Positions 14,341 to 22,593 are shown, counted from the stretch's first letter. The stretch: 34,227 nucleotides of DNA from Flavonifractor sp. An92 (GCF_002159175.1 NZ_NFGZ01000033.1:1-34227); one strand, 5' to 3'. Numbers and translations: made by a program. Notes: generated by a model not told the origin, from the sequence alone.

Positions 14341-15324
14341 ATGACCATCAAGGAGATCGCACAAATGGCCGGCGTGTCCAGCGCCGCGGTCAGCCGCTAC
14401 CTCAACGGCGGCTCCCTCAGCCAACAGAAGCGGGACGTGATCCGGGACGTGATCCAGCGCACCGGCTACCGCCCCGACGCCGCCGCCCAGATGCTGCGCA
14501 GCAAAGTCACGGATTACACCGGCGTCATCGTGCCCAAAATCAACTCCGACGCCGTGAGCCGGGTCACCGCCGGGATCACCCAGGTGCTGTCCCAGCGGGG
14601 CTACCTGTGCCTGCTGGCCAACACCTCCGGAGAACCCGAGCAGGAGCTGGCCTACCTGGAGCTCTTCCAGGACCGCTCGGTGGCGGGGATCATCCTGATG
14701 GCCACGGTGCTGCCCCCCCGGCACCAGGAGATGCTGAAAGCCTGCACCGTCCCCCTGGTGGTGGCTGGGCAGCAGTGCGAGGGCGTCCCCTGCGTGTACC
14801 ACGACGACTACAACGCCGCCCGGGAGCTCACCGGGCGGCTCATCCAGCGGGGCCGGCGCAAGCTGGTCTACATCGGCGTCACCGAGCAGGACATCGCCGT
14901 GGGCCTGCACCGCAAGCAGGGCATGCGCGCCGCCCTCACCGAGGCGGGGCTGAGCCCCGACATCCCCTGCGCCGTCTCCAACTTCACCGCCGACGGCGGG
15001 CGGCGGGCCATGGAGGAGCTCCTCCAGGCCCACCCCGACCTGGACGGCGTCATGTGCTCCACCGACCTTATCGCCATCGGGGCCATGGAGGCCCTGCGCG
15101 CGGCGGGGAAGGAGCTGCCCCGGGACGTCAGCGTGGCCGGCATTGACGACAGCTGGGCCGGCGCCCACATCACCCCCCGCCTCACCACCGCCCACTTCTA
15201 CTACGAGGAGTGCGGCGCCGAGGCCGCCCGGATGCTCCTCTCCATGGTGGATCAGAAGGACGGCGACCTGCCGGTGCGGCAGACCATGATGGGCTACACC
15301 GTGGTGGAGCGGGACAGCATCTGA
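14341..15324 (+). CDS. scrR: LacI-family transcriptional regulator of the sucrose regulon
   Basis: This 327-aa repressor has an N-terminal helix-turn-helix (residues 2-22, TIKEIAQMAGVSSAAVSRYL) and hinge, followed by a periplasmic-binding-like effector domain ending in a typical GIDDSWAG...TTAHFYYEECG segment. Its gene lies third in the scrK operon, and two identical LacI-type operators (11322-11335 and 16360-16373) stand in front of the two transcription units around it. It therefore most likely senses a sucrose-derived sugar or sugar phosphate and represses both units, including its own. AAAGGAGG precedes the ATG at 14341. Confidence 0.87.
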   Translation: MTIKEIAQMAGVSSAAVSRYLNGGSLSQQKRDVIRDVIQRTGYRPDAAAQMLRSKVTDYTGVIVPKINSDAVSRVTAGITQVLSQRGYLCLLANTSGEPEQELAYLELFQDRSVAGIILMATVLPPRHQEMLKACTVPLVVAGQQCEGVPCVYHDDYNAARELTGRLIQRGRRKLVYIGVTEQDIAVGLHRKQGMRAALTEAGLSPDIPCAVSNFTADGGRRAMEELLQAHPDLDGVMCSTDLIAIGAMEALRAAGKELPRDVSVAGIDDSWAGAHITPRLTTAHFYYEECGAEAARMLLSMVDQKDGDLPVRQTMMGYTVVERDSI

Positions 15325-15352
15325 TCCCCTTTCCGAATCTGGAGGTTTTGCT

Positions 15353-16186
15353 ATGAAAATCCTGTACATGGGCACCGCCGCCGCCGAGGGGTGGCCCGGG
15401 CTCTTCTGTTCCTGCCCCATCTGCTCCCACGCCCGGAAGGAGGGCGGGAAAAACCTGCGCACCCGCACCCAGGCCCTGCTGGACGATGAGATCCTGCTGG
15501 ACTTCCCCCCCGACAGCTACTGCCACGCCCTGAAATACGGCCTGGACTTCGGCAAGCTCCACACCCTGCTGGTGACCCACAGCCACATGGATCACTGGTT
15601 CCCCACCGACATCATCCACCGGCACGAGCACTTCGGCCACGGCGCCGAGGGCGTGCTGGACATCTACGGCAACGAGGCGGTGGAAAAGGCCTTCTATGAG
15701 CACATCCTCATCGACCGCTTCAAGCCCCACCCCATCGACGACGTGGTCCACTTCCACCGCACCCACGGCGGCGACCGCATCCACGCCGGGGAGTGGGAGA
15801 TCATCGCCGTCCCCGCCGACCACGACAAGCGGGAGGAGCCCCTGGTCTACATCTGCAAGAAGGGCGGCAAGACCGTCTTTTACGGCCACGACACCGGCGC
15901 CAACCTGAGCCCGGAGGCCTGGGACCTGCTGGCCGCCGAGCACTTCGACCTCATCAGCCTGGACGCCACCATGGGCCTCAAGACCATCGGCGGCTACCAC
16001 ATGGGCCTGCCCGACATCGAGCCCTTCATCCAGAAGCTCACCGACCTGGGCTGTGTGGACAGCCACACCGTGAAGGTCATCAACCACTTCAGCCACAACG
16101 GCGAGATGACCCACGACCAGCTCACCGCCTGGGGCGCGGAGCGGGGCATCCTGGCCGCCTACGACGGCATGACCGTGGAATTTTAA
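15353..16186 (+). CDS. PhnP-like metallo-beta-lactamase-fold hydrolase
   Basis: This 277-aa metallohydrolase has the MBL metal motif HSHMDH (His76, His78, Asp80, His81). Near the N-terminus it has a Cys cluster CSCPIC (Cys19, Cys21, Cys24), which matches the structural-zinc cysteines of PhnP phosphodiesterase. Further likely ligands are His in FYGHDTG and NHFSHNG. PhnP cleaves cyclic ribose phosphates. This protein is the last gene of the scrK operon (TGGAGG before the ATG, terminator 11 nt after the stop), so a role on a phosphorylated or cyclic sugar phosphate is suggested but unproven. Confidence 0.82.
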   Translation: MKILYMGTAAAEGWPGLFCSCPICSHARKEGGKNLRTRTQALLDDEILLDFPPDSYCHALKYGLDFGKLHTLLVTHSHMDHWFPTDIIHRHEHFGHGAEGVLDIYGNEAVEKAFYEHILIDRFKPHPIDDVVHFHRTHGGDRIHAGEWEIIAVPADHDKREEPLVYICKKGGKTVFYGHDTGANLSPEAWDLLAAEHFDLISLDATMGLKTIGGYHMGLPDIEPFIQKLTDLGCVDSHTVKVINHFSHNGEMTHDQLTAWGAERGILAAYDGMTVEF

Positions 16187-16196
16187 CACAGCGCAC

Positions 16197-16239
16197 ATCC
16201 GCCCACCGGGGGAGCTTCCCGGCGGGCGGATTCTTTTTT
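16197..16239 (+). terminator. Intrinsic terminator of the scrK operon
   Basis: A 14-bp stem with one mismatch (16197-16210 with 16218-16231) and a 7-nt loop is followed by TCTTTTTT. Confidence 0.85.
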
Positions 16240-16320
16240 GCCCAATTCCACGGCTCATCTCCGGGCCGCTCTTGCCGTTTCGCACAAAAACACCTGGAAA
16301 ATCTTGTCCAATTTTCCGTC

Positions 16321-16349
16321 TATACAAATTCCACCTCCGCGGCTATAAT
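16321..16349 (+). promoter_or_regulatory. Promoter of the PTS gene
   Basis: A perfect TATAAT (16344-16349) lies 17 nt after a weak TATACA -35 (16321-16326). The LacI-type operator starts 10 nt after the -10 box. Confidence 0.6.
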
Positions 16350-16359
16350 GAACTTACAA

Positions 16360-16373
16360 TGTAAACGATTTCA
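16360..16373. promoter_or_regulatory. LacI-type operator 2 of the sucrose regulon
   Basis: TGTAAACGATTTCA is the exact reverse complement of the operator at 11322-11335. It lies at or just after the predicted transcription start of the PTS gene. Confidence 0.82.
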
Positions 16374-16405
16374 AAATAAATTCAAACATCGACGGAGGAG
16401 TAGAA

Positions 16406-18304
16406 ATGGACTATCGGAAATGCGCCCAAGAGATCTTCCAACAGGTGGGCGGACGGGAAAACCTGGTCAGCGCCGCCCACTGCGCCACCCGGCTGCGCCT
16501 GGTGATCGCCGACAACAACAAGCTGAACATGAAGGCCCTGGAGAACATCGACGGGGTGAAGGGCGTGTTCAGCAACGCCGGACAGCTCCAGCTCATCCTG
16601 GGCACCGGCACCGTGAACAAGGTCTATGATGAATTCCTGGCCGTGTCCGGCATGACCGCCGCCACCAAGGAGGAGGTCAAGGCCGCCGCCGCCGCCCGCC
16701 AGCCCCTGCCCAAGCGGATGGTCAAGGCCCTGGGCGATGTGTTCGTCCCCATCCTGCCCGCCATCGTGGCCTCCGGCCTCATCATGGGCCTGCTGGAGGG
16801 CCTGTGCAAGGCCTTCCCCGCCCTGGCTGACTCGGGCGCCTACACCATCTTCCATCTCTTCAGCAACGCCGCCTTCGTGTTCCTCCCCATCCTGGTGGCC
16901 ATCTCCGCCGCCCGTGTGTTCGGCGGCAACATCTTCCTGGGCGCCGTCATCGGCATGATCATGATCCACACCGATCTGGTCAACGCCTGGTCGGTGGCCG
17001 ACTATGTGGCAAACGGCACCCCCATCCCCTCCGCCGATGTGTGGTTCGGCCTGTATAACATCAACCTGACCGGCTATCAGGGCCACGTCATCCCCGTCAT
17101 CATCGCGGTCTGGATCATGTGCCAGATCGAAAAGCGCCTCCATAAGATCGTCCCCGAAATGCTGGACCTCTTCATCACTCCCCTGGTCACCGTGTGCGTC
17201 ACCGGCTATCTGACCCTGACCATCTTTGGGCCGGTGTTCTCCACCGTGGAAAACTGGGTGCTCACCGGCGTGCAGATGCTCATCACTATCCCCTTCGGCA
17301 TCGGCGCGGCCCTCATGGGCGCCATCTACCCCCTGACTGTGGTGTGCGGCGTGCACCACATGTATAACGTCATCGAGGCCGGCATGCTCTCCTCCACCGG
17401 CCTGAACACCTGTATGCCCATCGCCTCCGCCGCCAACTTCGCCCAGGGCGCCGCCTGTCTGGCCGTGGCCCTCAAGACCCGGGACCGCAAGACCAAGGCC
17501 CTGGCCCTCCCCTCCGCCATGTCCGCCGCGCTGGGCATCACCGAGCCCGCCATTTTCGGCGTCAACCTGCGCCTGGTCAAGCCCCTCATCGCCGGTATGA
17601 TCGGCGGCGCCGCCGGCAGTGTGGTGGGCTCCATGTTCCACATCGGCGCCACCGCCTACGGTGTCACCGGCCTGTTCGGCTTCCTGACCACCACCGACTA
17701 TCTGGTCCCCTACGCCATCGAGCTGGCCGTGTCCTTCGCCGTGGCCTTTGCGGTGAGCTGGTTCCTCTACAAGGAGGAGGCCCCCGCCGCCGCGGACACC
17801 GCCCCCCAGGTCGGGGAGCAGCCCGCCCTTTCCACCCAGAGCGGCGTGGTCGGCTGTCCCATGGCCGGTAAGGTCATCCCCATGGCCGACATCCCCGACG
17901 CCACCTTCGCCGCCGGCGTGCTGGGCGAGGGCTGCGGCATCGAGCCCGCTGAGGGCCGCGTGGTGGCCCCCTTCGACGGAGTGGTGACCACTGTGGCCGA
18001 CACCCGCCACGCCCTGGGCCTCTCCTCCCCTGACGGCATGGAGCTGCTGATCCACGTGGGCATCAACACCGTGGAGCTGGCCGGTGAGGGCTTCACCCTC
18101 CACTGCGCCGAGGGCGACACCGTGAAGGCCGGGCAGGTGCTGCTGGATGTGGACCTGGACCGCATCCGCAAGGGCGGCTATTCCACCACCACCGCTGTGC
18201 TCCTCACCAACGCCGAGGACCTGGGCGAGCCCACCGTGGCCCTGGGCCAGCACCGCGAGGGGGAGCCCATCCTGACCATCCCCGCCGCTGTCCCCGCGAA
18301 GTAA
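16406..18304 (+). CDS. scrA: PTS transporter, sucrose-type EIIBCA
   Basis: This 632-aa membrane permease imports and phosphorylates a sugar. Domains run IIB (phospho-Cys26 in HCATRLRL), IIC (about residues 105-455, many helices, with the ITEPAIFGVNLRL loop) and IIA (phospho-His550 in LLIHVGINTVEL). The IIB stretch DGVKGVFSNAGQLQLILGTG resembles sucrose and beta-glucoside permeases, and the adjoining fructokinase and GH13_4 genes favour sucrose. A GGAGGAG ribosome site lies 5 nt before the ATG at 16406. The carried IIA domain means no separate EIIA is needed. Trehalose or a beta-glucoside remain less likely alternatives. Confidence 0.9.
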   Translation: MDYRKCAQEIFQQVGGRENLVSAAHCATRLRLVIADNNKLNMKALENIDGVKGVFSNAGQLQLILGTGTVNKVYDEFLAVSGMTAATKEEVKAAAAARQPLPKRMVKALGDVFVPILPAIVASGLIMGLLEGLCKAFPALADSGAYTIFHLFSNAAFVFLPILVAISAARVFGGNIFLGAVIGMIMIHTDLVNAWSVADYVANGTPIPSADVWFGLYNINLTGYQGHVIPVIIAVWIMCQIEKRLHKIVPEMLDLFITPLVTVCVTGYLTLTIFGPVFSTVENWVLTGVQMLITIPFGIGAALMGAIYPLTVVCGVHHMYNVIEAGMLSSTGLNTCMPIASAANFAQGAACLAVALKTRDRKTKALALPSAMSAALGITEPAIFGVNLRLVKPLIAGMIGGAAGSVVGSMFHIGATAYGVTGLFGFLTTTDYLVPYAIELAVSFAVAFAVSWFLYKEEAPAAADTAPQVGEQPALSTQSGVVGCPMAGKVIPMADIPDATFAAGVLGEGCGIEPAEGRVVAPFDGVVTTVADTRHALGLSSPDGMELLIHVGINTVELAGEGFTLHCAEGDTVKAGQVLLDVDLDRIRKGGYSTTTAVLLTNAEDLGEPTVALGQHREGEPILTIPAAVPAK

Positions 18305-18319
18305 GCAAATCTGCACAAG

Positions 18320-18358
18320 GAAAGGCCCCGATGTGGAAATTCCACATCGGGGCCTTTC
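18320..18358. terminator. Bidirectional intrinsic terminator
   Basis: A perfect 17-bp stem (18320-18336 with 18342-18358) with a 5-nt loop lies between the convergent PTS and asnS genes. T-rich sequence follows on both strands. Confidence 0.85.
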
Positions 18359-18365
18359 TCATTTC

Positions 18366-19760
18366 TTAAAACTCCGCGTTGCCGACGGTGCGGGGATGCA
18401 GCTCCACGTCGCGGATGTTGTTGATGCCGGTGAGGTACATCACCATCCGCTCGAAGCCCAGGCCGTACCCGGCGTGCTTGCAGGAGCCGTAGCGCCGCAG
18501 GTCCAGGTACCACCAGTAGTCCTCGGGGTTCATGCCCAGCTCCTTGATGCGGCCCTCCAGCAGGTCCAGCCGCTCCTCACGCTGGGAGCCTCCGATGAGC
18601 TCGCCGATGCCGGGCACCAGGCAGTCGGCGGCGGCCACGGTCTTGCCGTCGTCGTTGAGGCGCATATAGAACGCCTTGATCTCCTTGGGATAGTCAGTGA
18701 CAAACACGGGGCGCTTGAAGATCTGCTCGGTGAGGAAGCGCTCGTGCTCGGTCTGGAGATCGCAGCCCCAGTAGGCCTTGAAATCGAACTGGTCGTTGTG
18801 CTCCTCCAGGATCTTCACCGCGTCGGTGTAGCTCACCCGGGCGAAGTCGGCGTTGGCCACATGCTCCAGGCGCTCCTTCAGGCCCTTATCCACAAAGGAG
18901 TTGAAGAAGTTGATGTCGTCGGGGCAGCGCTCCAGCACGGTGCGGATGATATACTTGATCATGTCCTCGGCGGTGTCCATGTAGTCGTTCAGGTCCGCAA
19001 AGGCCATCTCCGGCTCGATCATCCAGAACTCGGCGGCGTGGCGCTGGGTGTTGGAGTTCTCGGCCCGGAAGGTGGGACCAAAGGTGTAGACGTTGCCGAA
19101 GGCCATGGCGAAGTTCTCAGCGTTGAGCTGGCCGGACACGGTGAGGGAGGCCTTCTTGCCAAAGAAGTCCTTGGAGTAATCCACGGTGCCGTCGGGATTC
19201 TTGGGTACGTTCTCCAGGTCCAGAGTGGTGACCTGGAACATCTCGCCGGCGCCCTCACAGTCGCTGGCGGTAATGATGGGGGTGTTCACATAGACGAAGC
19301 CCCGGTCCTGGAAGAAGCAGTGGATGGCGTGAGCCGCCACGGAGCGCACCCGGAAGGCCGCGGAGAAAAGGTTGGTGCGGGGGCGCAGGTGCTGGATGGT
19401 GCGGAGGTACTCCACGCTGTGGCGCTTCTTCTGGAGGGGATAGTCGGGGGTGGAGACGCCCTCCACGGCGATGGAGGTGGCCTTCACCTCCAGGGGCTGC
19501 TTGGCCTCGGGGGTCAGCACCACGGTGCCGGTGACCACGAAGGAGGTGCCCACGTTGCACTTGGCGATCTCCTTGAAATTATCCACCGCGTTGTCGGCAA
19601 AGACGATCTGAAGGTTTCGGAAGCAGGAGCCGTCATTGAGCTCGATGAAGCCGAAAGTCTTCATGTCCCGGATGGTGCGGGCCCAGCCGCAGACGGTGAC
19701 AGTCTGTCCGCCAAAGGCCGCCTGGTCGGCAAAGATCTGCGCGACAGTGGTACGTTTCAT
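18366..19760 (-). CDS. asnS: Asparaginyl-tRNA synthetase
   Basis: This class II aminoacyl-tRNA synthetase (464 aa, close to the E. coli length) charges tRNA-Asn with asparagine. An N-terminal OB-fold anticodon domain (about residues 15-110) precedes the catalytic domain, with motif 2 in [24 protein letters not shown] and motif 3 in the [15 protein letters not shown] region. The first in-frame ATG (19775) overlaps the GGAG ribosome site, so the ATG at 19760, 9 nt downstream of it, is chosen. The leader from the predicted promoter is only about 30 nt, too short for a T-box. Confidence 0.96.
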   Translation of the reverse strand: MKRTTVAQIFADQAAFGGQTVTVCGWARTIRDMKTFGFIELNDGSCFRNLQIVFADNAVDNFKEIAKCNVGTSFVVTGTVVLTPEAKQPLEVKATSIAVEGVSTPDYPLQKKRHSVEYLRTIQHLRPRTNLFSAAFRVRSVAAHAIHCFFQDRGFVYVNTPIITASDCEGAGEMFQVTTLDLENVPKNPDGTVDYSKDFFGKKASLTVSGQLNAENFAMAFGNVYTFGPTFRAENSNTQRHAAEFWMIEPEMAFADLNDYMDTAEDMIKYIIRTVLERCPDDINFFNSFVDKGLKERLEHVANADFARVSYTDAVKILEEHNDQFDFKAYWGCDLQTEHERFLTEQIFKRPVFVTDYPKEIKAFYMRLNDDGKTVAAADCLVPGIGELIGGSQREERLDLLEGRIKELGMNPEDYWWYLDLRRYGSCKHAGYGLGFERMVMYLTGINNIRDVELHPRTVGNAEF

Positions 19761-19798
19761 GGTGGTCAACTCCATTTTCTAAAAGTAAATCACCGTTT

Positions 19799-19826
19799 AG
19801 TATACCATTCTTTTTCCATTTTGCAA
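19799..19826 (-). promoter_or_regulatory. Promoter of asnS
   Basis: On the minus strand TTGCAA (19826-19821) and TATACT (19804-19799) are 16 nt apart, and the -10 is preceded by TGG. Confidence 0.65.
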
Positions 19827-19836
19827 TACCTGCACC

Positions 19837-19866
19837 AAAAAAGACCAGCTCACGCCGGTCTTTTTT
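19837..19866. terminator. Intrinsic terminator of the LytTR operon
   Basis: A 10-bp stem (19837-19846 with 19857-19866) includes six A residues on one arm and six T residues on the other, so it works in either direction. It ends the minus-strand operon whose last stop codon is at 19872. Confidence 0.8.
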
Positions 19867-19871
19867 GCCGT

Positions 19872-20270
19872 TTAAGTTTCGTCGGAGCCCTTCCGATGGC
19901 GCATGCTCTGCTGGGCACCCCAGACGATCCAGGCCAGAAGGCACCCCGCTACCGGAGCGACGCACCACCAGCCCACCATGAACCACGCCAGGAGATACCA
20001 CTCGGCGGTAGCCAGAAACCACACGCCGGGAATGGCCAGCAAAAGAACGGGCAGGAGCAGCCGCCACCCCCAGTTCGCCCTCCGGCACAGGAGCAGCTCC
20101 AGGAAAAACATGGGGATGCAGTGGGCGTAGAGCAGCAAAAACTGGTGCTCTGGTGGGATGTCCAGGGGCAGGTCCCAGAAGGCGGTGATCAGAATCACGG
20201 CATAGACCGCGAAGGTGACCAGCGTAAACGCCAGCAGGACTCTATCGGTCTTATTCCATCTGCTAACCAT
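19872..20270 (-). CDS. Hypothetical 4-TM membrane protein, last gene of the LytTR operon
   Basis: I do not recognise this 132-aa protein. It has about four hydrophobic helices (VLLAFTLVTFAVYAVILIT, then an FLLLYAHCIPMFFLELLL segment, a LLPVLLLAIPGVWFLA segment and a Trp-rich last helix) and a charged C-terminal tail. The ATG at 20270 is 9 nt downstream of the previous gene's stop. GAGG 7 nt upstream supports this start rather than a GTG two codons earlier. Its position makes it a likely target or partner of the LytTR regulator. Confidence 0.75.
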   Translation of the reverse strand: MVSRWNKTDRVLLAFTLVTFAVYAVILITAFWDLPLDIPPEHQFLLLYAHCIPMFFLELLLCRRANWGWRLLLPVLLLAIPGVWFLATAEWYLLAWFMVGWWCVAPVAGCLLAWIVWGAQQSMRHRKGSDET

Positions 20271-20279
20271 TACCACACC

Positions 20280-21032
20280 TCATTTCTGTTTGGCGTTCCA
20301 CAGAGCCCCGCAAAGGCTCCCCGCCGCCAGGCACACGCCGGGCAGCAGACAGGCCAGCGCGGTGATGGTCCACCGGCCCAGGGCCTTTCCTTCCTCATAA
20401 TAGCACTTGATCAGCACACAGGCGGGCAGATCCAGCCGCCCCAGCACCGCGCCCCGGGTGGAATTCATCACCATATGGGCACCGGCAGAAATTAGCTCGG
20501 CCTCCGGCTCCATCCGGCGGAACTCTTCCTCCCTCTGAACGATATGCTCCAGCTCGCGCAGCCCCAACACCAGGAAGAAAGCGGTGAAAGCCGCGCACCA
20601 GAGTAGCGTCCAGCCCAGGGCCCCGCCCCGCTTCCCGGTCCACACCGCCCCCGCCGCCAGATAGAGGGCGGCCAACCCTGCCGCATAGCCCCAGAAGGGG
20701 ATCTGGGCAATCCAGGGAAAGGGGTCCAGAAACAGGGGTCCCAACACCAGAATCACCAAAGACAGCGCCCCCTGGAGGGCCAGAAAGGCGACCGCCGGGG
20801 CGATCCACCGTGGAAAGCGCGGCAGGGCCGGCCGGCTGCGGAAGCCCAGTACAATGGCGGGCACACCGGTGAGGAGGATCACCCCGCCCCACCACACGAT
20901 GTCCGCAAAGGGCGAGAAGCTGATGAAGCCGGTGCCCGAGTCCAGAGCGGGCACCCCGGCATACAGCACCGCCGCCAGGGTGTTGACCGCCAGCAGAGAC
21001 AGGACCGTAAGAATCCAGAATGCCTTTTTCAT
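20280..21032 (-). CDS. Hypothetical multi-pass membrane protein
   Basis: This unknown 250-aa protein starts with a hydrophobic helix (MKKAFWILTVLSLLAVNTLA), which may be a signal anchor, and has four or five more helices. A soluble stretch follows (HIVQREEEFRRMEPEAELIS and on, about residues 165-225) before a last pair of hydrophobic segments. The ATG at 21032, with AAAGGCGG 7 nt upstream, lies 2 nt after the preceding gene's stop, so the genes are surely co-transcribed. No enzyme motif is visible. Confidence 0.75.
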   Translation of the reverse strand: MKKAFWILTVLSLLAVNTLAAVLYAGVPALDSGTGFISFSPFADIVWWGGVILLTGVPAIVLGFRSRPALPRFPRWIAPAVAFLALQGALSLVILVLGPLFLDPFPWIAQIPFWGYAAGLAALYLAAGAVWTGKRGGALGWTLLWCAAFTAFFLVLGLRELEHIVQREEEFRRMEPEAELISAGAHMVMNSTRGAVLGRLDLPACVLIKCYYEEGKALGRWTITALACLLPGVCLAAGSLCGALWNAKQK

Positions 21033-21034
21033 GG

Positions 21035-21850
21035 TCACACCGCCTTTCGCCGCCGCAGCAGCAGGCCCAGCAGCCCGCCCGCCAGAGCAGAACCGAAGGC
21101 CACCCCACAGAAAAACAGGGCGCTGGAATTGTAGACCAGAACGACTGCCGCCAGGGTGAAGAGGGCGCAGCCCACCGGGTAGAGGGGACAGATTCCCTGC
21201 CGCTTCCACAGGCTGAGGGCGGAGACGAAGCTGCCCACCGGCAGAACGAGATAGGGGAAGTACAGCGCCCGCAGCACCGGCACGTCCACCGCGTCAAAAA
21301 CCGAGAGGACCACGGGCACACCCAGGCACAGCAGCAGGGCAAAGGCCAGATAGGGCAAGGTCTCCCGCCACTTTAGCGGGGAGGGCCCAGGGGCCAGCCC
21401 CAGTTTCTCCCGGATAGCGGCTACCTCCAGATACCAGCCGATCCACCGCCCCAGCCAGATCAGCACATAGAACACCGCCAGCAGAACCAGGACCAGGGGC
21501 ATCCCCTCCGGTCCGGCATTCAGGCCCACCCACAGGGCCAGGGTGGCCGCCATGGCGAGGAAGTGGATCATGGTCCGCTTCACCAGCGCCTGTCCGGTCC
21601 CGGCAAAGGGCAGGGTGGCGATGCCGATTTCCGCCCCGAACAGGGCAAAGAGGGCAAAGGACACCAGCACCCCCAGCCACTCCGGCGTAAAGCAGAAGTT
21701 GCAGTTGGGAAAGACAATCCCGGGAAAGCCGGGGGATACGAACGGGAACGGAGCGCCCAGCAGACAGCCCAGCAGCAGGTGGGCGGCCACACCCGCCAGG
21801 GCGCCGGCCAGGGCGCGGTGCAGCGCCTGACGTCGGTTGTCGAACAGCAT
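21035..21850 (-). CDS. Membrane protein with DUF3021-like N-terminal half and an extra membrane domain
   Basis: The N-terminal half of this 271-aa protein has four helices and the typical DUF3021 pattern: a gly/ala-rich first helix, a TMIHFLAMAA helix, then an FYVLIWLGRWIGWYLEVAAIREKL segment. DUF3021 proteins are habitual partners of stand-alone LytTR regulators and are thought to inhibit or sense for them. The C-terminal half (about residues 140-271) adds four more helices that are not part of that family, so it looks like a fusion. AAAGGAGG lies 7 nt before the ATG at 21850. The regulator gene is 14 nt upstream. Confidence 0.75.
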   Translation of the reverse strand: MLFDNRRQALHRALAGALAGVAAHLLLGCLLGAPFPFVSPGFPGIVFPNCNFCFTPEWLGVLVSFALFALFGAEIGIATLPFAGTGQALVKRTMIHFLAMAATLALWVGLNAGPEGMPLVLVLLAVFYVLIWLGRWIGWYLEVAAIREKLGLAPGPSPLKWRETLPYLAFALLLCLGVPVVLSVFDAVDVPVLRALYFPYLVLPVGSFVSALSLWKRQGICPLYPVGCALFTLAAVVLVYNSSALFFCGVAFGSALAGGLLGLLLRRRKAV

Positions 21851-21864
21851 GGTCGTTCCTCCTT

Positions 21865-22299
21865 TCACAGGCCGATGGCCTCTTTGATCTTCTTCACATA
21901 CCGCCGGGAGACGTAGCTCACTGTGCCCCCCTCCAGGGTCATTCGGATGGTGCCGGTGAGGGACAGGTCCAGGGCGGTGACCTTCTTTAGATTCACGATC
22001 TCCGAGTGAGAGATGCGCACGAAGGTGTGCCGGTCCAGCTTGCCCTCCAGCTCGTAGAGCCGCTCTTTCAGGTCATAGACCCCTCCGACGGTCTGGGCCT
22101 TGACTCCCTTGTCCTGGGCGAAGCACCGCAGTAGCTCCTCCTCCCGGAGGGGGAAGGCCCGCTCCCCCTGCCAGCCGGTGAGGACGCCGCCGCCGGACAG
22201 CCGGGCGGCCAGGGCCTTTACCTCGTCGGTGAGGGCGGGGGCGGTGATGGTCACCGACGGCTCCCCGCAGTTTGGGTCGATCTGTACTTTGACCTCCAT
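21865..22299 (-). CDS. LytTR-domain transcriptional regulator
   Basis: This 144-aa regulator has a short N-terminal part of about 45 residues and a C-terminal LytTR DNA-binding domain (YDLKERLYELEGKLDRHTFVRISHSEIVNL and on, ending VSRRYVKKIKEAIGL). It has no receiver domain, as expected for the LytTR/DUF3021 pairs of Bacillota that are controlled by the membrane partner. AAAGGAGG lies 7 nt before the ATG at 22299. It leads a four-gene minus-strand operon and probably activates it. Signal and other targets are unknown. Confidence 0.85.
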   Translation of the reverse strand: MEVKVQIDPNCGEPSVTITAPALTDEVKALAARLSGGGVLTGWQGERAFPLREEELLRCFAQDKGVKAQTVGGVYDLKERLYELEGKLDRHTFVRISHSEIVNLKKVTALDLSLTGTIRMTLEGGTVSYVSRRYVKKIKEAIGL

Positions 22300-22321
22300 T
22301 CCCCTCCCTCCTTTCAAGCTC

Positions 22322-22350
22322 AGTATAGGCAAAAAAAGGCCGCCTGTCCA
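22322..22350 (-). promoter_or_regulatory. Promoter of the LytTR operon
   Basis: On the minus strand TGGACA (22350-22345) and TATACT (22327-22322) are 17 nt apart. The -35 box lies inside the stem of the upstream terminator. Confidence 0.6.
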
Positions 22351-22369
22351 CGGATTTCGGACAGACGGC
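22331..22369 (-). terminator. Intrinsic terminator of the XRE module
   Basis: An 11-bp stem with one G-U pair (22339-22349 with 22359-22369) is followed on the minus strand by seven T residues (22337-22331). It overlaps the promoter of the next operon. Confidence 0.8.
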
Positions 22370-22389
22370 TTTTGGGGGCGGATACTCGG

Positions 22390-22593
22390 TCACGGCTCCT
22401 CCCGGAAGGTGAATACCTCCTCCACGGTACGGTCAAACACCTTGGCGATGTCCATGGCCAGCTTCAGGGAGGGGTTATACTGTCCCTTCTCCAGCCGGCC
22501 GATGGTCTCCCGGCGCACCCCCACCAGGGCGGCCAGGGTGGCCTGGTCCATCCCCCGGGCCAGGCGCAGCTCTTTGATCTTCGTCTCCAGCAT
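22390..22593 (-). CDS. XRE-family helix-turn-helix regulator, small
   Basis: This 67-aa protein is essentially one XRE/Cro helix-turn-helix domain: KIKELRLARGMDQATLAALV, then GVRRETIGRLEKGQYNPSLKLAMDIAKVF and the tail TVEEVFTF. It belongs to the small YozG/HipB-like type that regulates a neighbouring membrane-protein gene. GGAG precedes the ATG at 22593 by 8 nt. It is co-transcribed with the gene 3 nt upstream, and both lie behind an operator-like palindrome at 23037-23054, which suggests autoregulation. Confidence 0.88.
   Translation of the reverse strand: MLETKIKELRLARGMDQATLAALVGVRRETIGRLEKGQYNPSLKLAMDIAKVFDRTVEEVFTFREEP

Noticed and set aside
13714-15468. 584-codon minus-strand open frame across the GH13_4, scrR and MBL genes
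   Set aside because: It spans three real plus-strand genes and their ribosome sites and has no recognisable domain.
19761-19800. T-box riboswitch before asnS
   Set aside because: The leader between promoter and start codon is only about 30 nt and contains no T-box or specifier stem.
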